A model generated the notes under the pieces. That model did not search any database, had not been told where the DNA came from, and saw only the letters and a program-made list of their open reading frames with translations. Source: JAMZMI01 sp964353015 (lineage in GTDB: Bacteria > Bacteroidota > Bacteroidia > Cytophagales > Cyclobacteriaceae). Taken from it: a stretch of 64,000 bases of DNA. The translations under genes were made by a program, and so were the position numbers. This document shows, piece by piece, positions 9,391 through 18,119 of this stretch. Position 1 is the stretch's first letter; the number at the start of each line of letters is the position of its first letter. Location: assembly GCA_964353015.1 (NCBI GenBank), contig CAYGUA010000015.1, forward strand, positions 1 through 64,000. Direction: 5' to 3'.

Positions 9391-9459
9391 TTGCCGTTCA
9401 TCCAAATATTGAATGGTGCTTGATGGCTGTTTTCTACCTTAGGTCAAAATTCCTATCAA

Positions 9460-11130
9460 ATGAAAACTAGCATTCTTATCACCTTCCTGTTTTTCTCATT
9501 CGCAATTGGATCTGCTCAAACTGCCCTTTTTTCTAAATCCAATGAATATACCAGGCAGGATAGTCTCAGAGGCTCCATCACTCCTGAGCGTATCTGGTGG
9601 GACCTGGATCATTACGATTTGTATGTGTCCGTAAATCCTGAATCAAAATCCATTTCTGGAAGGAATACAATAACCTATAAGGTACTCGCTGATAATAATC
9701 TCCTTCAGATTGATCTGCAATTACCAATGAAAATCACCAGAGTTTTTCAGAACGGAAAAGATCTGGAGGTGACAGATGAAGGAAACGCACATTTCATTCA
9801 GCTCACCAGTACACAAGAGATAGGATCAACGCAAAAAATAACAATCGAATTTTCCGGAATACCGCGCGAAGCAATCAACGCACCTTGGGACGGAGGTTAT
9901 TCCTGGACCAAGGACGAAAATGGGAAGCATTTCATCGCTACATCCAATCAAGGAATCGGCGCAAGTCTTTGGTGGCCATGTAAAGATCATATGTATGACG
10001 AACCAGATCATGGCGCAACCTTGAGTATCAATGTGCCTAAGGATTTAGTTGCGGTAGGAAACGGCCGACTTGAAAAAGTGATCAAGGAAAAGAATAAGAC
10101 CAAGACTTACGTCTGGAAGGTGATCAATCCGATCAACAATTATGGAATCAACGTCAATGTAGGTGACTATGTGAATTTCTCTGAAAAATATGCTGGCGAA
10201 AAAGGCGAGTTGGACATGGACTACTGGGTGCTAAGTTATAATCTGGAAAAAGCCAAAGTCCAGTTTAAAGATGCACGAAGGACGATAGAGGCTTTTGAAT
10301 ATTGGTTTGGTCCTTATCCATTTTATGAGGACAGTTATAAATTGGTAGAAACTCCGTATCTGGGAATGGAACACCAAAGCTCTGTGACCTATGGAAACAG
10401 CTACAAAAATGGCTACAATGGACGAAATAGAGATATGTTTGATTGGAGCGGAAGAGGATGGGGCAAAAAATGGGATTATATCATCATACATGAAAGCGGT
10501 CATGAATGGTTTGCCAATAACATAACATATGTTGATGCGGCGGATATGTGGATACATGAAGGATTCACAACATACTCCGAAAGTCTCTTTACAGAATATC
10601 ATTACGGCAAAGAGGCTGGTGCTGAATATTCCAGAGGCTTGCGAATGGGCATAAGTAACACCAAACCCATAATTGGTGATTATGATGTAAATTCAGAAGG
10701 ATCCAAGGACATGTATCCAAAAGGAAACAATCTACTTCATACTTTGCGACAATTTGCTGATGACGATGAAAAATGGAGAAATACTTTGCGCGGGCTCAAC
10801 GAACAATTTTACCACCAAACTGTCACCACTGACCAAATTGAAAAATACATGGCCAAGCAACTTGGACTGGATCTTGACGCCTTTTTTGATCAATATCTGA
10901 GAGACTTCAGAGTGCCTGTTTTGGAATATCGTATAGACGGAAATCAGCTGAAATATCGATGGACTAATTGCATCGATACATTTAAAATGCCTGTGAAAAT
11001 AACCATCGGAGGCGAGGAAATGTGGATTAATCCAACCACAAGTTCTCAATTTATGGAAATTGTAAATGATATTTCAGAGATCAAGGTTGACCCCAACTTT
11101 TATATTTACAACAGCAATTCATTGAATTAA
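9460..11130 (+). CDS. M1 family zinc metallopeptidase, exported
   Basis: Aminopeptidase-N-like gluzincin, 556 residues. A signal peptide precedes an N-terminal beta domain, then the catalytic zinc site: HEXXH at residues 344-348 (HESGH) with the third ligand Glu at residue 367 in WIHEGFTTYSE. The exopeptidase motif appears as LGMEHQS (GxMEN-like, with His in place of Asn). It lacks the long C-terminal helical domain of full aminopeptidase N, as is usual for short bacterial secreted members. It is followed after 17 bases by a proline aminopeptidase, suggesting a pair that breaks down peptides in the periplasm. Confidence 0.92.
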   Translation: MKTSILITFLFFSFAIGSAQTALFSKSNEYTRQDSLRGSITPERIWWDLDHYDLYVSVNPESKSISGRNTITYKVLADNNLLQIDLQLPMKITRVFQNGKDLEVTDEGNAHFIQLTSTQEIGSTQKITIEFSGIPREAINAPWDGGYSWTKDENGKHFIATSNQGIGASLWWPCKDHMYDEPDHGATLSINVPKDLVAVGNGRLEKVIKEKNKTKTYVWKVINPINNYGINVNVGDYVNFSEKYAGEKGELDMDYWVLSYNLEKAKVQFKDARRTIEAFEYWFGPYPFYEDSYKLVETPYLGMEHQSSVTYGNSYKNGYNGRNRDMFDWSGRGWGKKWDYIIIHESGHEWFANNITYVDAADMWIHEGFTTYSESLFTEYHYGKEAGAEYSRGLRMGISNTKPIIGDYDVNSEGSKDMYPKGNNLLHTLRQFADDDEKWRNTLRGLNEQFYHQTVTTDQIEKYMAKQLGLDLDAFFDQYLRDFRVPVLEYRIDGNQLKYRWTNCIDTFKMPVKITIGGEEMWINPTTSSQFMEIVNDISEIKVDPNFYIYNSNSLN

Positions 11131-11147
11131 ACATTACAAGTTGACAA

Positions 11148-12602
11148 ATGAAAAAATTTATCCTTTTCAATCTGACCATTCTGGCCTTGATCACCTCCTC
11201 ATTGGCTCAAGATCTTCCATCTGATTTTTTATCCAGTCAATTCCATAAGGAGCGAAGAGAATTGGTCAGACAAAAAATGCCCAATAATTCAGTAGCTGTG
11301 TTTTTTGCAAATCCTGTAAGAAATAGAGCCAATGATGTGGATTATGTATATCATCAGGATCCTAATTTCTATTATTTGAGTGGATATAAAGAACCTCACG
11401 CTGTACTATTGATTTTCAAAAATCAACAATCCAGCCCTGATGGCAGCAGTTACGATGAAATTATATTTATCCAGCCACGAGATGAAATGAAAGAACTTTG
11501 GAGCGGGCGTAGATTGGGCATTGAAGGAGTCAGAGAAAAACTAGAACTAAATCAGGTTTTTAACAACACGGAGTTTCAAGACTACAACATTGATTTTTCA
11601 AAATTTGATAAAGTGATGTTCTACGAATTTGAAAACGATGTTAGAAATACAAAAACTGAAGGGGATCTTTATGATCTGATATCTTCTTTTAAGAAAAAAG
11701 CCAATTACCCAAGTGAATCCAGCTTGGATTTGGAAACAAAAGCTACCAATCTGGATACGGAAACCCTCGATCAAATCATGATTGACTGCCGAGGAATCAA
11801 AACAGCCGAGGAACTTGATTTGCTAAGAAAGGCAATTGACATCTCATGTATCGCGCAAGCTGAAGTAATGAAAGCGCTCAAACCTGGCATGTCTGAGATG
11901 GAAGTGCAGGGATTGCATGAATTTATTTTCAAAAAATATCAGTCAGAATATGAAGGTTATCCGTCAATAGTTGGTGCAGGCCACAACGGATGCATTTTAC
12001 ATTATATAGAGAATTACAAACCCGAGATTGAAAGTGATGAAATGATTCTCATGGATTTAGGTGCAGAATATCATGGGTACACGGCCGATGTTACTCGTAC
12101 TGTTCCGATTGATGGTGTTTTCTCGAAAGAGGAAAAAATCATTTACGATTTGGTTTATAAAGCACAACAAACAGCTATTGAGGCCTGCAAGCCAGGAGTT
12201 AACCTCAAAAATGATTTGGATACCAATATTGCCCGCAAAATCATCAATGAAGGTTTGACTCAATTAGGAATTATTGATAGCGCGACTCAAAAACACCTGT
12301 ATTATCCACACGGTTTGGGTCATCACATCGGATTAGATGTTCATGATAAAGGAGACCGAACCAAGCTTGCTCCAAATATGGTAATCACAATAGAACCGGG
12401 TATTTATATCCCAGAAGGATCCAATTGTGATAAAAAATGGTGGGGAATTGCTGTTAGAATCGAGGATGATGTCTTGATTACCAAAGATGGATATGAATTA
12501 CTATCCGACAAAGCACCTAGAAAAAGTGAGGAAATTGAAGATTTGATGAAACAATCTAGTGTTTTTGATAATTTTAGTTTACCAAGTTTGGGAGGAGAAT
12601 AA
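11148..12602 (+). CDS. Xaa-Pro aminopeptidase (M24B), exported
   Basis: Creatinase-fold metallopeptidase that removes the N-terminal residue from peptides with proline in the second position. A signal peptide is followed by the aminopeptidase P N-terminal domain (from about residue 28) and the pita-bread domain, with metal ligands visible in MDLGAEYHGYTADVTRT (two Asp), the HGLGHHIGLDVHD histidine region, TIEPGIY (Glu) and VRIEDDVL (Glu). Its length of 484 residues is typical. It follows the M1 peptidase by 17 bases and probably shares its transcript. The end of this gene overlaps the -33 element of the rpmG promoter. Confidence 0.93.
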   Translation: MKKFILFNLTILALITSSLAQDLPSDFLSSQFHKERRELVRQKMPNNSVAVFFANPVRNRANDVDYVYHQDPNFYYLSGYKEPHAVLLIFKNQQSSPDGSSYDEIIFIQPRDEMKELWSGRRLGIEGVREKLELNQVFNNTEFQDYNIDFSKFDKVMFYEFENDVRNTKTEGDLYDLISSFKKKANYPSESSLDLETKATNLDTETLDQIMIDCRGIKTAEELDLLRKAIDISCIAQAEVMKALKPGMSEMEVQGLHEFIFKKYQSEYEGYPSIVGAGHNGCILHYIENYKPEIESDEMILMDLGAEYHGYTADVTRTVPIDGVFSKEEKIIYDLVYKAQQTAIEACKPGVNLKNDLDTNIARKIINEGLTQLGIIDSATQKHLYYPHGLGHHIGLDVHDKGDRTKLAPNMVITIEPGIYIPEGSNCDKKWWGIAVRIEDDVLITKDGYELLSDKAPRKSEEIEDLMKQSSVFDNFSLPSLGGE

Positions 12603-12619
12603 TTTATTTTCTACATTTG
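12587..12619 (+). promoter_or_regulatory. Bacteroidota-type promoter for rpmG
   Basis: TTTG at 12587-12590 and TACATTTG at 12612-12619 match the Bacteroidota -33 (TTTG) and -7 (TAnnTTTG) consensus with a 21-base spacer. The -7 box lies 28 bases before the rpmG start. Confidence 0.6.
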
Positions 12620-12647
12620 CACTCCTTTTAAGTAAACGGGGAATAAA

Positions 12648-12830
12648 ATGGCAAAGAAAGGCAACAGAGTACAGGTAATATTAGAATGCACAGAACATAA
12701 AACTTCTGGTCAGCCTGGAACTTCAAGATATATCACTACAAAAAACAGGAAAAACACGACTGAGCGTATCGAGCTTAAGAAGTACAATCCTATTTTGAGA
12801 AAACATACTGTACACAAAGAAATTAAATAA
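12648..12830 (+). CDS. rpmG: 50S ribosomal protein L33
   Basis: Ribosomal protein bL33, 60 residues, beginning MAKKGNRVQVILECTEHK and containing the RYITTKNRKNT and LKKYNPILRKHTVHKE blocks. It is a large-subunit component. The zinc-binding Cys pairs of some L33 proteins are mostly absent here (a single Cys), so this is the zinc-independent type. It is followed two bases later by the DUF4295 gene, a conserved pairing in Bacteroidota, and then by a terminator and ftsY. Confidence 0.97.
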   Translation: MAKKGNRVQVILECTEHKTSGQPGTSRYITTKNRKNTTERIELKKYNPILRKHTVHKEIK

Positions 12831-12832
12831 CC

Positions 12833-12985
12833 ATGGCTAAGAAAGTAGTTGCGACCCTAAAACAACCTGGTGGAGCCAAATTCGCCAAAGTAATCAGAGC
12901 GGTAAAATCTAAATCAGGATCTTACACTTTCAAAGAAGAGATGGTACCTGAAGCTCAGGTAAAAGATGCTCTTGCTAAAAGTTAA
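12833..12985 (+). CDS. DUF4295 family protein, probable ribosomal protein bL38
   Basis: A 50-residue basic protein (MAKKVVATLKQPGGAKFAKV at the N-terminus, VKDALAKS at the end) read directly from the sequence. It matches the DUF4295 family, found next to rpmG in Bacteroidota. From memory, structural work on a Flavobacterium ribosome assigned this family as a lineage-specific ribosomal protein named bL38; I cannot verify that here. The 2-base spacing from rpmG and the shared terminator support co-expression with ribosomal proteins. Confidence 0.85.
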   Translation: MAKKVVATLKQPGGAKFAKVIRAVKSKSGSYTFKEEMVPEAQVKDALAKS

Positions 12986-13010
12986 GATTTAGAAAAAAAT
13001 ATCTAATTTG

Positions 13011-13040
13011 AAAGTCCCTCTGCGCAGGGACTTTTTTTTT
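13011..13040 (+). terminator. Rho-independent terminator of rpmG-DUF4295
   Basis: Stem AAAGTCCCT (13011-13019) and AGGGACTTT (13026-13034) with a 6-base loop is followed by a T-run to 13040. It closes the ribosomal-protein transcript, so ftsY at 13064 may need its own start or read-through. Confidence 0.92.
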
Positions 13041-13063
13041 ACACACTCTGAATATCATCTGCT

Positions 13064-14020
13064 ATGGGACTAATGGGTTTTTTCTCTAAGGACAAAAAAG
13101 AGACTCTTGACAAAGGTCTCGAAAAATCTAAAGAAAGCTTTTTTAACAAACTTGGGAAGGCTGTTGTTGGAAAAACAACAGTGGATGAAGACGTCCTTGA
13201 CGAACTTGAAGAGGTGCTTGTTACCTCAGACGTTGGCGTGGACACTACCATAAAAATCATCGCTCGCATAGAAGCGAGAGTTGCCAAAGATAAATATCTG
13301 AACGCCTCAGAACTCAATCAAATTCTAAGAGATGAAATAGCCGGTTTACTTGCCGAAAACAACACCAAAGATTTGGTTGATTTCGATTTACCAAAAGTAG
13401 ATGGCCCGTATGTGATTCTTGTAGTTGGTGTGAATGGTGTTGGCAAGACAACAACCATTGGGAAACTTGCCTCTCAGTTTAAGGGCTTAGGAAAAAATGT
13501 GGTGCTTGGGGCCGCAGATACTTTCCGTGCTGCTGCTGTAGAACAGCTTATTATGTGGGGAGAAAGAGTGGGCGTTCCTGTGATCAACAAAGGAATGAAT
13601 ACTGACCCTGCGTCTGTCGCATTCGAAACAGCCAAATATGGCGTAGATCACAATGCCGATGTGGTAATCATCGATACTGCAGGAAGGCTTCACACTAAGG
13701 TGAACCTCATGAATGAGCTCACAAAAATTAAGAATGTCATCAAAAGATTTATTCCAGATGCACCACACGAAGTGATGTTGGTTTTGGATGGTAGCACAGG
13801 TCAAAATGCCTTCATACAAGCTAGAGAATTCACCAAAGCCACAGAAGTCACTTCATTGGCTATCACAAAACTTGACGGTACTGCAAAAGGTGGTGTAGTG
13901 ATTGGGATCTCTGATCAATTTAAAATTCCCGTAAAATACATCGGTGTTGGAGAAAAAGTAACGGATCTTCAGGTATTCAACAAAATAGAGTTTGTTGATT
14001 CATTTTTTAAGAAAAACTAA
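13064..14020 (+). CDS. ftsY: Signal recognition particle receptor FtsY
   Basis: GTPase that docks SRP-ribosome complexes at the membrane. It has an N domain over residues 1-100 (FFNKLGKAVVGKTTVDEDVL, with LEEVLVTSDVGVDTT) and a G domain with P-loop GVNGVGKTTTIGKLA, the DTFRAAA insertion, DTAGRLHTKVNLMNEL and TKLDGTAKGG. At 318 residues it lacks the long acidic A domain of E. coli FtsY, which is normal for Bacteroidota. It starts 24 bases after the DUF4295 terminator stem-loop and its stop overlaps the convergent gene on the other strand by four bases. Confidence 0.97.
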   Translation: MGLMGFFSKDKKETLDKGLEKSKESFFNKLGKAVVGKTTVDEDVLDELEEVLVTSDVGVDTTIKIIARIEARVAKDKYLNASELNQILRDEIAGLLAENNTKDLVDFDLPKVDGPYVILVVGVNGVGKTTTIGKLASQFKGLGKNVVLGAADTFRAAAVEQLIMWGERVGVPVINKGMNTDPASVAFETAKYGVDHNADVVIIDTAGRLHTKVNLMNELTKIKNVIKRFIPDAPHEVMLVLDGSTGQNAFIQAREFTKATEVTSLAITKLDGTAKGGVVIGISDQFKIPVKYIGVGEKVTDLQVFNKIEFVDSFFKKN

Positions 14021-14640
14021 TTTTTAGTTTCCCCCAAGGCTTTAATTCTGGCGAGCGATTCGGGTAAAATCCTGATATAAAAAGTAGCAAAGTCCCTGAT
14101 GACTTTTACTTCAGTACAATATCCGTATTCGTATTTGTACACATTTTCACCATCGGGCGATTCTACCTCATATTTATGATCTCCGGTTTGCTCTGCCGTG
14201 AGATACATCCCGAAATATTGAGAATAGATCTTCATTCCATCATATAATTCTTCATGATAGATTCTTGACATAGAACTTTCGATTGGCTTTTTTTCATTGT
14301 GCCCTTCTACGCCATCTATTTTTAAATGATATCCATCTTCTTTCAATCGGATTTTAGTTTCTTTCTGCGATACGCCATTCATTGTGTTAAAACCCTCACC
14401 TGAAATGAGTACACCATCTTTGAACTGCTCACTCATCGCATATTCAACCGTGAAGGAAAAAATTATTCTAAATTCTACCTGATTGTGTAGTGTAAAAGTC
14501 TCCAAACTATCATTCAAATCATGAGTGGCTTCCAAAGTGCCTATTTTATGATCTCCACGGATATATTCATAATTAAGATTTTGTCCATTGGAAGACCAAG
14601 TGATCAGGATGAGTGATAGTATGACAAGTGATTTCTCCAA
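14017..14640 (-). CDS. Exported protein, DUF6134-like
   Basis: A 207-residue protein with a signal peptide cleaved after the SNGQ region. The body is beta-rich and contains YEYIRGDHKIGTLEATH and GFNTMNGVSQKETKI, resembling the DUF6134 family of exported Bacteroidota proteins. No catalytic motif is visible. It is convergent with ftsY and overlaps its last four bases. Family assignment is from memory and uncertain; the export prediction is firmer. Confidence 0.7.
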   Translation of the reverse strand: MEKSLVILSLILITWSSNGQNLNYEYIRGDHKIGTLEATHDLNDSLETFTLHNQVEFRIIFSFTVEYAMSEQFKDGVLISGEGFNTMNGVSQKETKIRLKEDGYHLKIDGVEGHNEKKPIESSMSRIYHEELYDGMKIYSQYFGMYLTAEQTGDHKYEVESPDGENVYKYEYGYCTEVKVIRDFATFYIRILPESLARIKALGETKN

Positions 14641-14735
14641 TTAATTTAACTTCCGTATTGGTTAGTAATAGACAAATAAGGATTTGGAAAGTTTCCAATG
14701 CCTAAGATAGATATACGCCCTAACATCCCTTTAAC

Positions 14736-15947
14736 ATGAAATCAGAAAAAGTATACTTTCATAATGATAAAGGTCAGCCGCTTTCAGGAATCATCGATTT
14801 TCCTCTAATCGGCAAACCAAAAGCATATGCCATTTTCGCCCATTGCTTCACCTGTTCCAAAAACCTGAAGGCTGTAGACAATATAAGTCAGGGATTAACA
14901 GATAATGATATCGCTGTGTTAAGATTTGATTTTACAGGTTTGGGTCAAAGTGAAGGTGATTTCTCAGACACCAATTTTTCAACGAACATATCCGATCTCG
15001 TGAGCGCTTATGATTTCTTGGCCGATAAATATGTAGCACCTCAGATCATGATCGGGCATTCTTTGGGTGGCGCAGCTGTAATTTATGCCAGCGGAGCACT
15101 TGATAATATTAAAGCTGTAGTGACGATTGGTGCTCCTTCCAATCCTGAGCATGTTCAAAAGTTAATTAGTCAGGATGAAAATGAGATCATAGAAAAAGGT
15201 GAGTCAAAAGTCAATATTGGCGGTCGATCGTTTAATATCAAAAAACAATTCCTCGAAGACCTTAAAAAAAACAGTTGCCCTGAAATGGCCTCCAAATTGA
15301 GTAAATCTCTTTTAATCATGCATTCTCCTCAGGATAAGGTGGTTGGCGTAGAAAATGCTGCAGAAATCTATCTCGCAGCTAAACATCCAAAAAGTTTTGT
15401 GTCTTTGGACGGTGCTGATCACCTGATGTCAAATTCTGCCGACTCTCAATATGTGGGACAGATTATCGGTCCCTGGGCATCTCGATATATTAAAAGCGAT
15501 GATCACAAAGAACTTGCTCCCGAAGGTGAGGTTTGGACAAGAATATCAGACAAAGGATTTCTTACGGAAATTAATGCTGGCAAGCATCACATGATTGCGG
15601 ATGAGCCTGAAGGAAGCGGAGGAACAGATTTCGGCCCTTCACCATATGGTTATCTTCTATCAGCTCTTGGCACTTGCACAGCCATGACGCTTCGAATGTA
15701 TGCTGATTTTAAAAAGATTGATCTGAAAGAAGTCGAGGTGAGATTGACTCATGATAAAATTCATCAAAAAGACGGAGGAGCAGGCGAAAACACCTCAGGA
15801 AAAATTGATCAAATCAAAAGATTGATAAGAATTGAGGGAAATTTATCAGATGAACAAAGGATTCGATTGATTGAAATCGCCGACAGATGTCCCGTTCACA
15901 AAACACTAGAAGGAAAACCAGTTATAATAACAGAGGAGCTTCATTAA
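14736..15947 (+). CDS. Alpha/beta hydrolase fused to OsmC-like domain
   Basis: A 403-residue fusion. Residues 1-255 form an alpha/beta hydrolase with nucleophile elbow GHSLGG and a late His in DGADHLMS. Residues 270-403 form an OsmC/Ohr-type domain with the two reactive Cys in ALGTCTAM and ADRCPVHKTL. OsmC proteins detoxify organic peroxides using paired Cys. This bifunctional architecture is known as a conserved family, so the fusion is genuine rather than a sequencing error. The hydrolase substrate is unknown. The gene stands alone after a 95-base gap from the divergent DUF6134-like gene. Confidence 0.9.
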   Translation: MKSEKVYFHNDKGQPLSGIIDFPLIGKPKAYAIFAHCFTCSKNLKAVDNISQGLTDNDIAVLRFDFTGLGQSEGDFSDTNFSTNISDLVSAYDFLADKYVAPQIMIGHSLGGAAVIYASGALDNIKAVVTIGAPSNPEHVQKLISQDENEIIEKGESKVNIGGRSFNIKKQFLEDLKKNSCPEMASKLSKSLLIMHSPQDKVVGVENAAEIYLAAKHPKSFVSLDGADHLMSNSADSQYVGQIIGPWASRYIKSDDHKELAPEGEVWTRISDKGFLTEINAGKHHMIADEPEGSGGTDFGPSPYGYLLSALGTCTAMTLRMYADFKKIDLKEVEVRLTHDKIHQKDGGAGENTSGKIDQIKRLIRIEGNLSDEQRIRLIEIADRCPVHKTLEGKPVIITEELH

Positions 15948-16001
15948 TTTGTTTAAGATTTAGTGCCCATCTTTGTAGAAGAGAACTAAAACTCAGATGT
16001 T

Positions 16002-18119
16002 TTGAAGCATTTATTATCGGCAGTTGCCCTTCTTACTATTAGCAGTCTCATTGCACAAAGCAAATTTTCACAATCGCCGCTAATAGATTTACGACTTTAT
16101 ATGGATACGTCCGTATACAGCTGGGATGATGATAAAATCATGTTTCGCAACAAAGAATACCTTCCCTTTGAATATCAGGAAGAATCAGAAGTGGCAGAGG
16201 GGTTTCTTTATTTTGATATTGATTCTGGTATTGACGATATAGAATTGCTTCGATCATCAGATTTCGAAATATTAGATTCGATTTTCATTGTGGATGATCA
16301 CGCCCGTTTCAAAATCAAATTTCGCGAACTCACCAATACAGATTTTCTCAAGTTCACATTTAAAATTGAACTCGACAGCCAAAGATTCGAGTATGTTGAT
16401 GTGCCGCTCTTTCCATACACACGCACCTATGTGGAATATTATGTTGAGGAAAACGAGCTATATATTGGAGAGGAAAAAGCCACCGAAATCATTACGAACC
16501 GACCAGACAACATTGTCATAGACAATCGCTGGTCTGAAGGACTTCCTATCAACTATCGACTCACACAAAAAGGAAATCGGGTCCTCCTACACCTTGAGCC
16601 CACAAAATTGGGTCGACAATCAGTCCAGGTTCCAATCAAGCTCAAAAAACCTACGCTTGTCAATGGCAAGGTGATTTATGATTTGCCGGATATAGAGCAA
16701 AATTTTTCTATTAAATCTGGGCGACTAGCATTTATTCAGGTCGAAACTCAGGAAATCACACCAAATAAGGATCCAAAAGAACCATTGGAAATTCAAATCC
16801 AAAACAATCGAAATCTTAAAATTGGCAAAACATATCGCATCGAAAATCAAGAGGAAAGTGGCGGTGCTCTGATTGCAGAATTATATACCAAGAGCCGACT
16901 AAACAATGATAAGATTCTTTGTTTGCTTCGATCATATGCCTTTCACAGAAAAGCTGATGGATATTTATATATCAAAGACGGAGATGAGCCTAAGTTTGTG
17001 GCAAATGTTGACATCACACCTAGAGCAGAGATCAATGATATTTTTATTCAACGAGAAGGTGAAGATTGGACAAAATCCAATGTGGTTTATCCTGGTGAAA
17101 ATCTAAATATTAGAATTGAGGGTATTTCCCTTCACAAGGCGCATTTCAACTTTCCTGGTATCGAAAATTTACAACTTGACTCTCTTATCCGAAACAGTGA
17201 AATTTCCCTTTTCAATATCAAGGTTCCAATAGATATCTCTACGAACCGCATTGACATATTTAATCATTCGAATAATACCGGCCGATTTCTGAAAGTGAGT
17301 GAATTCCAAAAACCACGTCAACTTGATTTTGTACATCTTGAAATTGGATCAGAAGATCATCAGGTGAATGAAATAGACCGTCCAATTTATTATGTAGGAA
17401 ACCTAACCGATTTGGTGATTTCGTTCAATCGAGGGATCATTGATCAAAATCGCAATATCAATGGCAAACAATATTTGAATATCAAAATCAAGGTGTCCGA
17501 TAAATCTGGCCAACAAATTGAGTTGTATGAATTTGATGAAGTAGTCGTTTGCCCTGACCAAAATTCGATACGATCTGCCTATTACAAAGATCCTCAATGC
17601 TTGAGTGGGGGATTAAACCTGAATAATTATCTGTCTAAAAAAACCTATGATCTGGACGAATGGTCAAGAATAGAAATACAGATCAGCCATGTAAAGGATA
17701 AATACAAGCAAAGAACCGAAACCAAAAAAATTCAGATCTATCTGAAGCGAGAATACAATTTTGATATTGATGTTTCCTTTCCCGGAGGTTTGCTTATTTT
17801 AAAAGCCAAGGAAGGTGATTTTTCCAATTTCTCTGGGGTAAGCTTTGCGATGATCGCACAGTTTAGTTTCTACCAACCCGGCAGAATTGCAAAATATCAA
17901 CCATATAAAATTGGTGCGGGTTTCATTGCCATTGATGCATTCAATTTTTCTGAAAATGCCCAAAATCGGGATGTGGGTCTTGTGGTTATTGGATCCATTT
18001 ACCCCACAGGTTCTGCCAATAGAAAGCTTACTTTCCCTCTTTATGCTGGCTTTGGTTACCTGATGAAAGAAGAGAAATTCTTCTCATTAATTGGGCCAGG
18101 GATCAGGGTTCGGTTTTAG
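16002..18119 (+). CDS. Large exported protein of unknown function
   Basis: A 705-residue protein I do not recognise. It begins at a TTG codon (16002-16004) with a good signal peptide (MKHLLSAVALLTISSLIAQS); the nearest ATG, at 15998, is out of frame and stops after two codons. The long middle is beta-rich without obvious repeats. The last ~120 residues (from FDIDVSFPGGLL) have alternating hydrophobic strands and end in GPGIRVRF, like an outer-membrane barrel end. It could be a surface or envelope scaffold protein. The 3' end overlaps the convergent EamA gene by 17 bases. Confidence 0.8.
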   Translation: MKHLLSAVALLTISSLIAQSKFSQSPLIDLRLYMDTSVYSWDDDKIMFRNKEYLPFEYQEESEVAEGFLYFDIDSGIDDIELLRSSDFEILDSIFIVDDHARFKIKFRELTNTDFLKFTFKIELDSQRFEYVDVPLFPYTRTYVEYYVEENELYIGEEKATEIITNRPDNIVIDNRWSEGLPINYRLTQKGNRVLLHLEPTKLGRQSVQVPIKLKKPTLVNGKVIYDLPDIEQNFSIKSGRLAFIQVETQEITPNKDPKEPLEIQIQNNRNLKIGKTYRIENQEESGGALIAELYTKSRLNNDKILCLLRSYAFHRKADGYLYIKDGDEPKFVANVDITPRAEINDIFIQREGEDWTKSNVVYPGENLNIRIEGISLHKAHFNFPGIENLQLDSLIRNSEISLFNIKVPIDISTNRIDIFNHSNNTGRFLKVSEFQKPRQLDFVHLEIGSEDHQVNEIDRPIYYVGNLTDLVISFNRGIIDQNRNINGKQYLNIKIKVSDKSGQQIELYEFDEVVVCPDQNSIRSAYYKDPQCLSGGLNLNNYLSKKTYDLDEWSRIEIQISHVKDKYKQRTETKKIQIYLKREYNFDIDVSFPGGLLILKAKEGDFSNFSGVSFAMIAQFSFYQPGRIAKYQPYKIGAGFIAIDAFNFSENAQNRDVGLVVIGSIYPTGSANRKLTFPLYAGFGYLMKEEKFFSLIGPGIRVRF

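Noticed and set aside
10231..10602. 123-codon minus-strand ORF
   Set aside because: It is antisense to the M1 peptidase, which has complete catalytic motifs in the plus frame.
14736..15947. Hydrolase-OsmC gene as an artificial fusion
   Set aside because: The same two-domain architecture is known as a conserved bacterial family and the frame is continuous.
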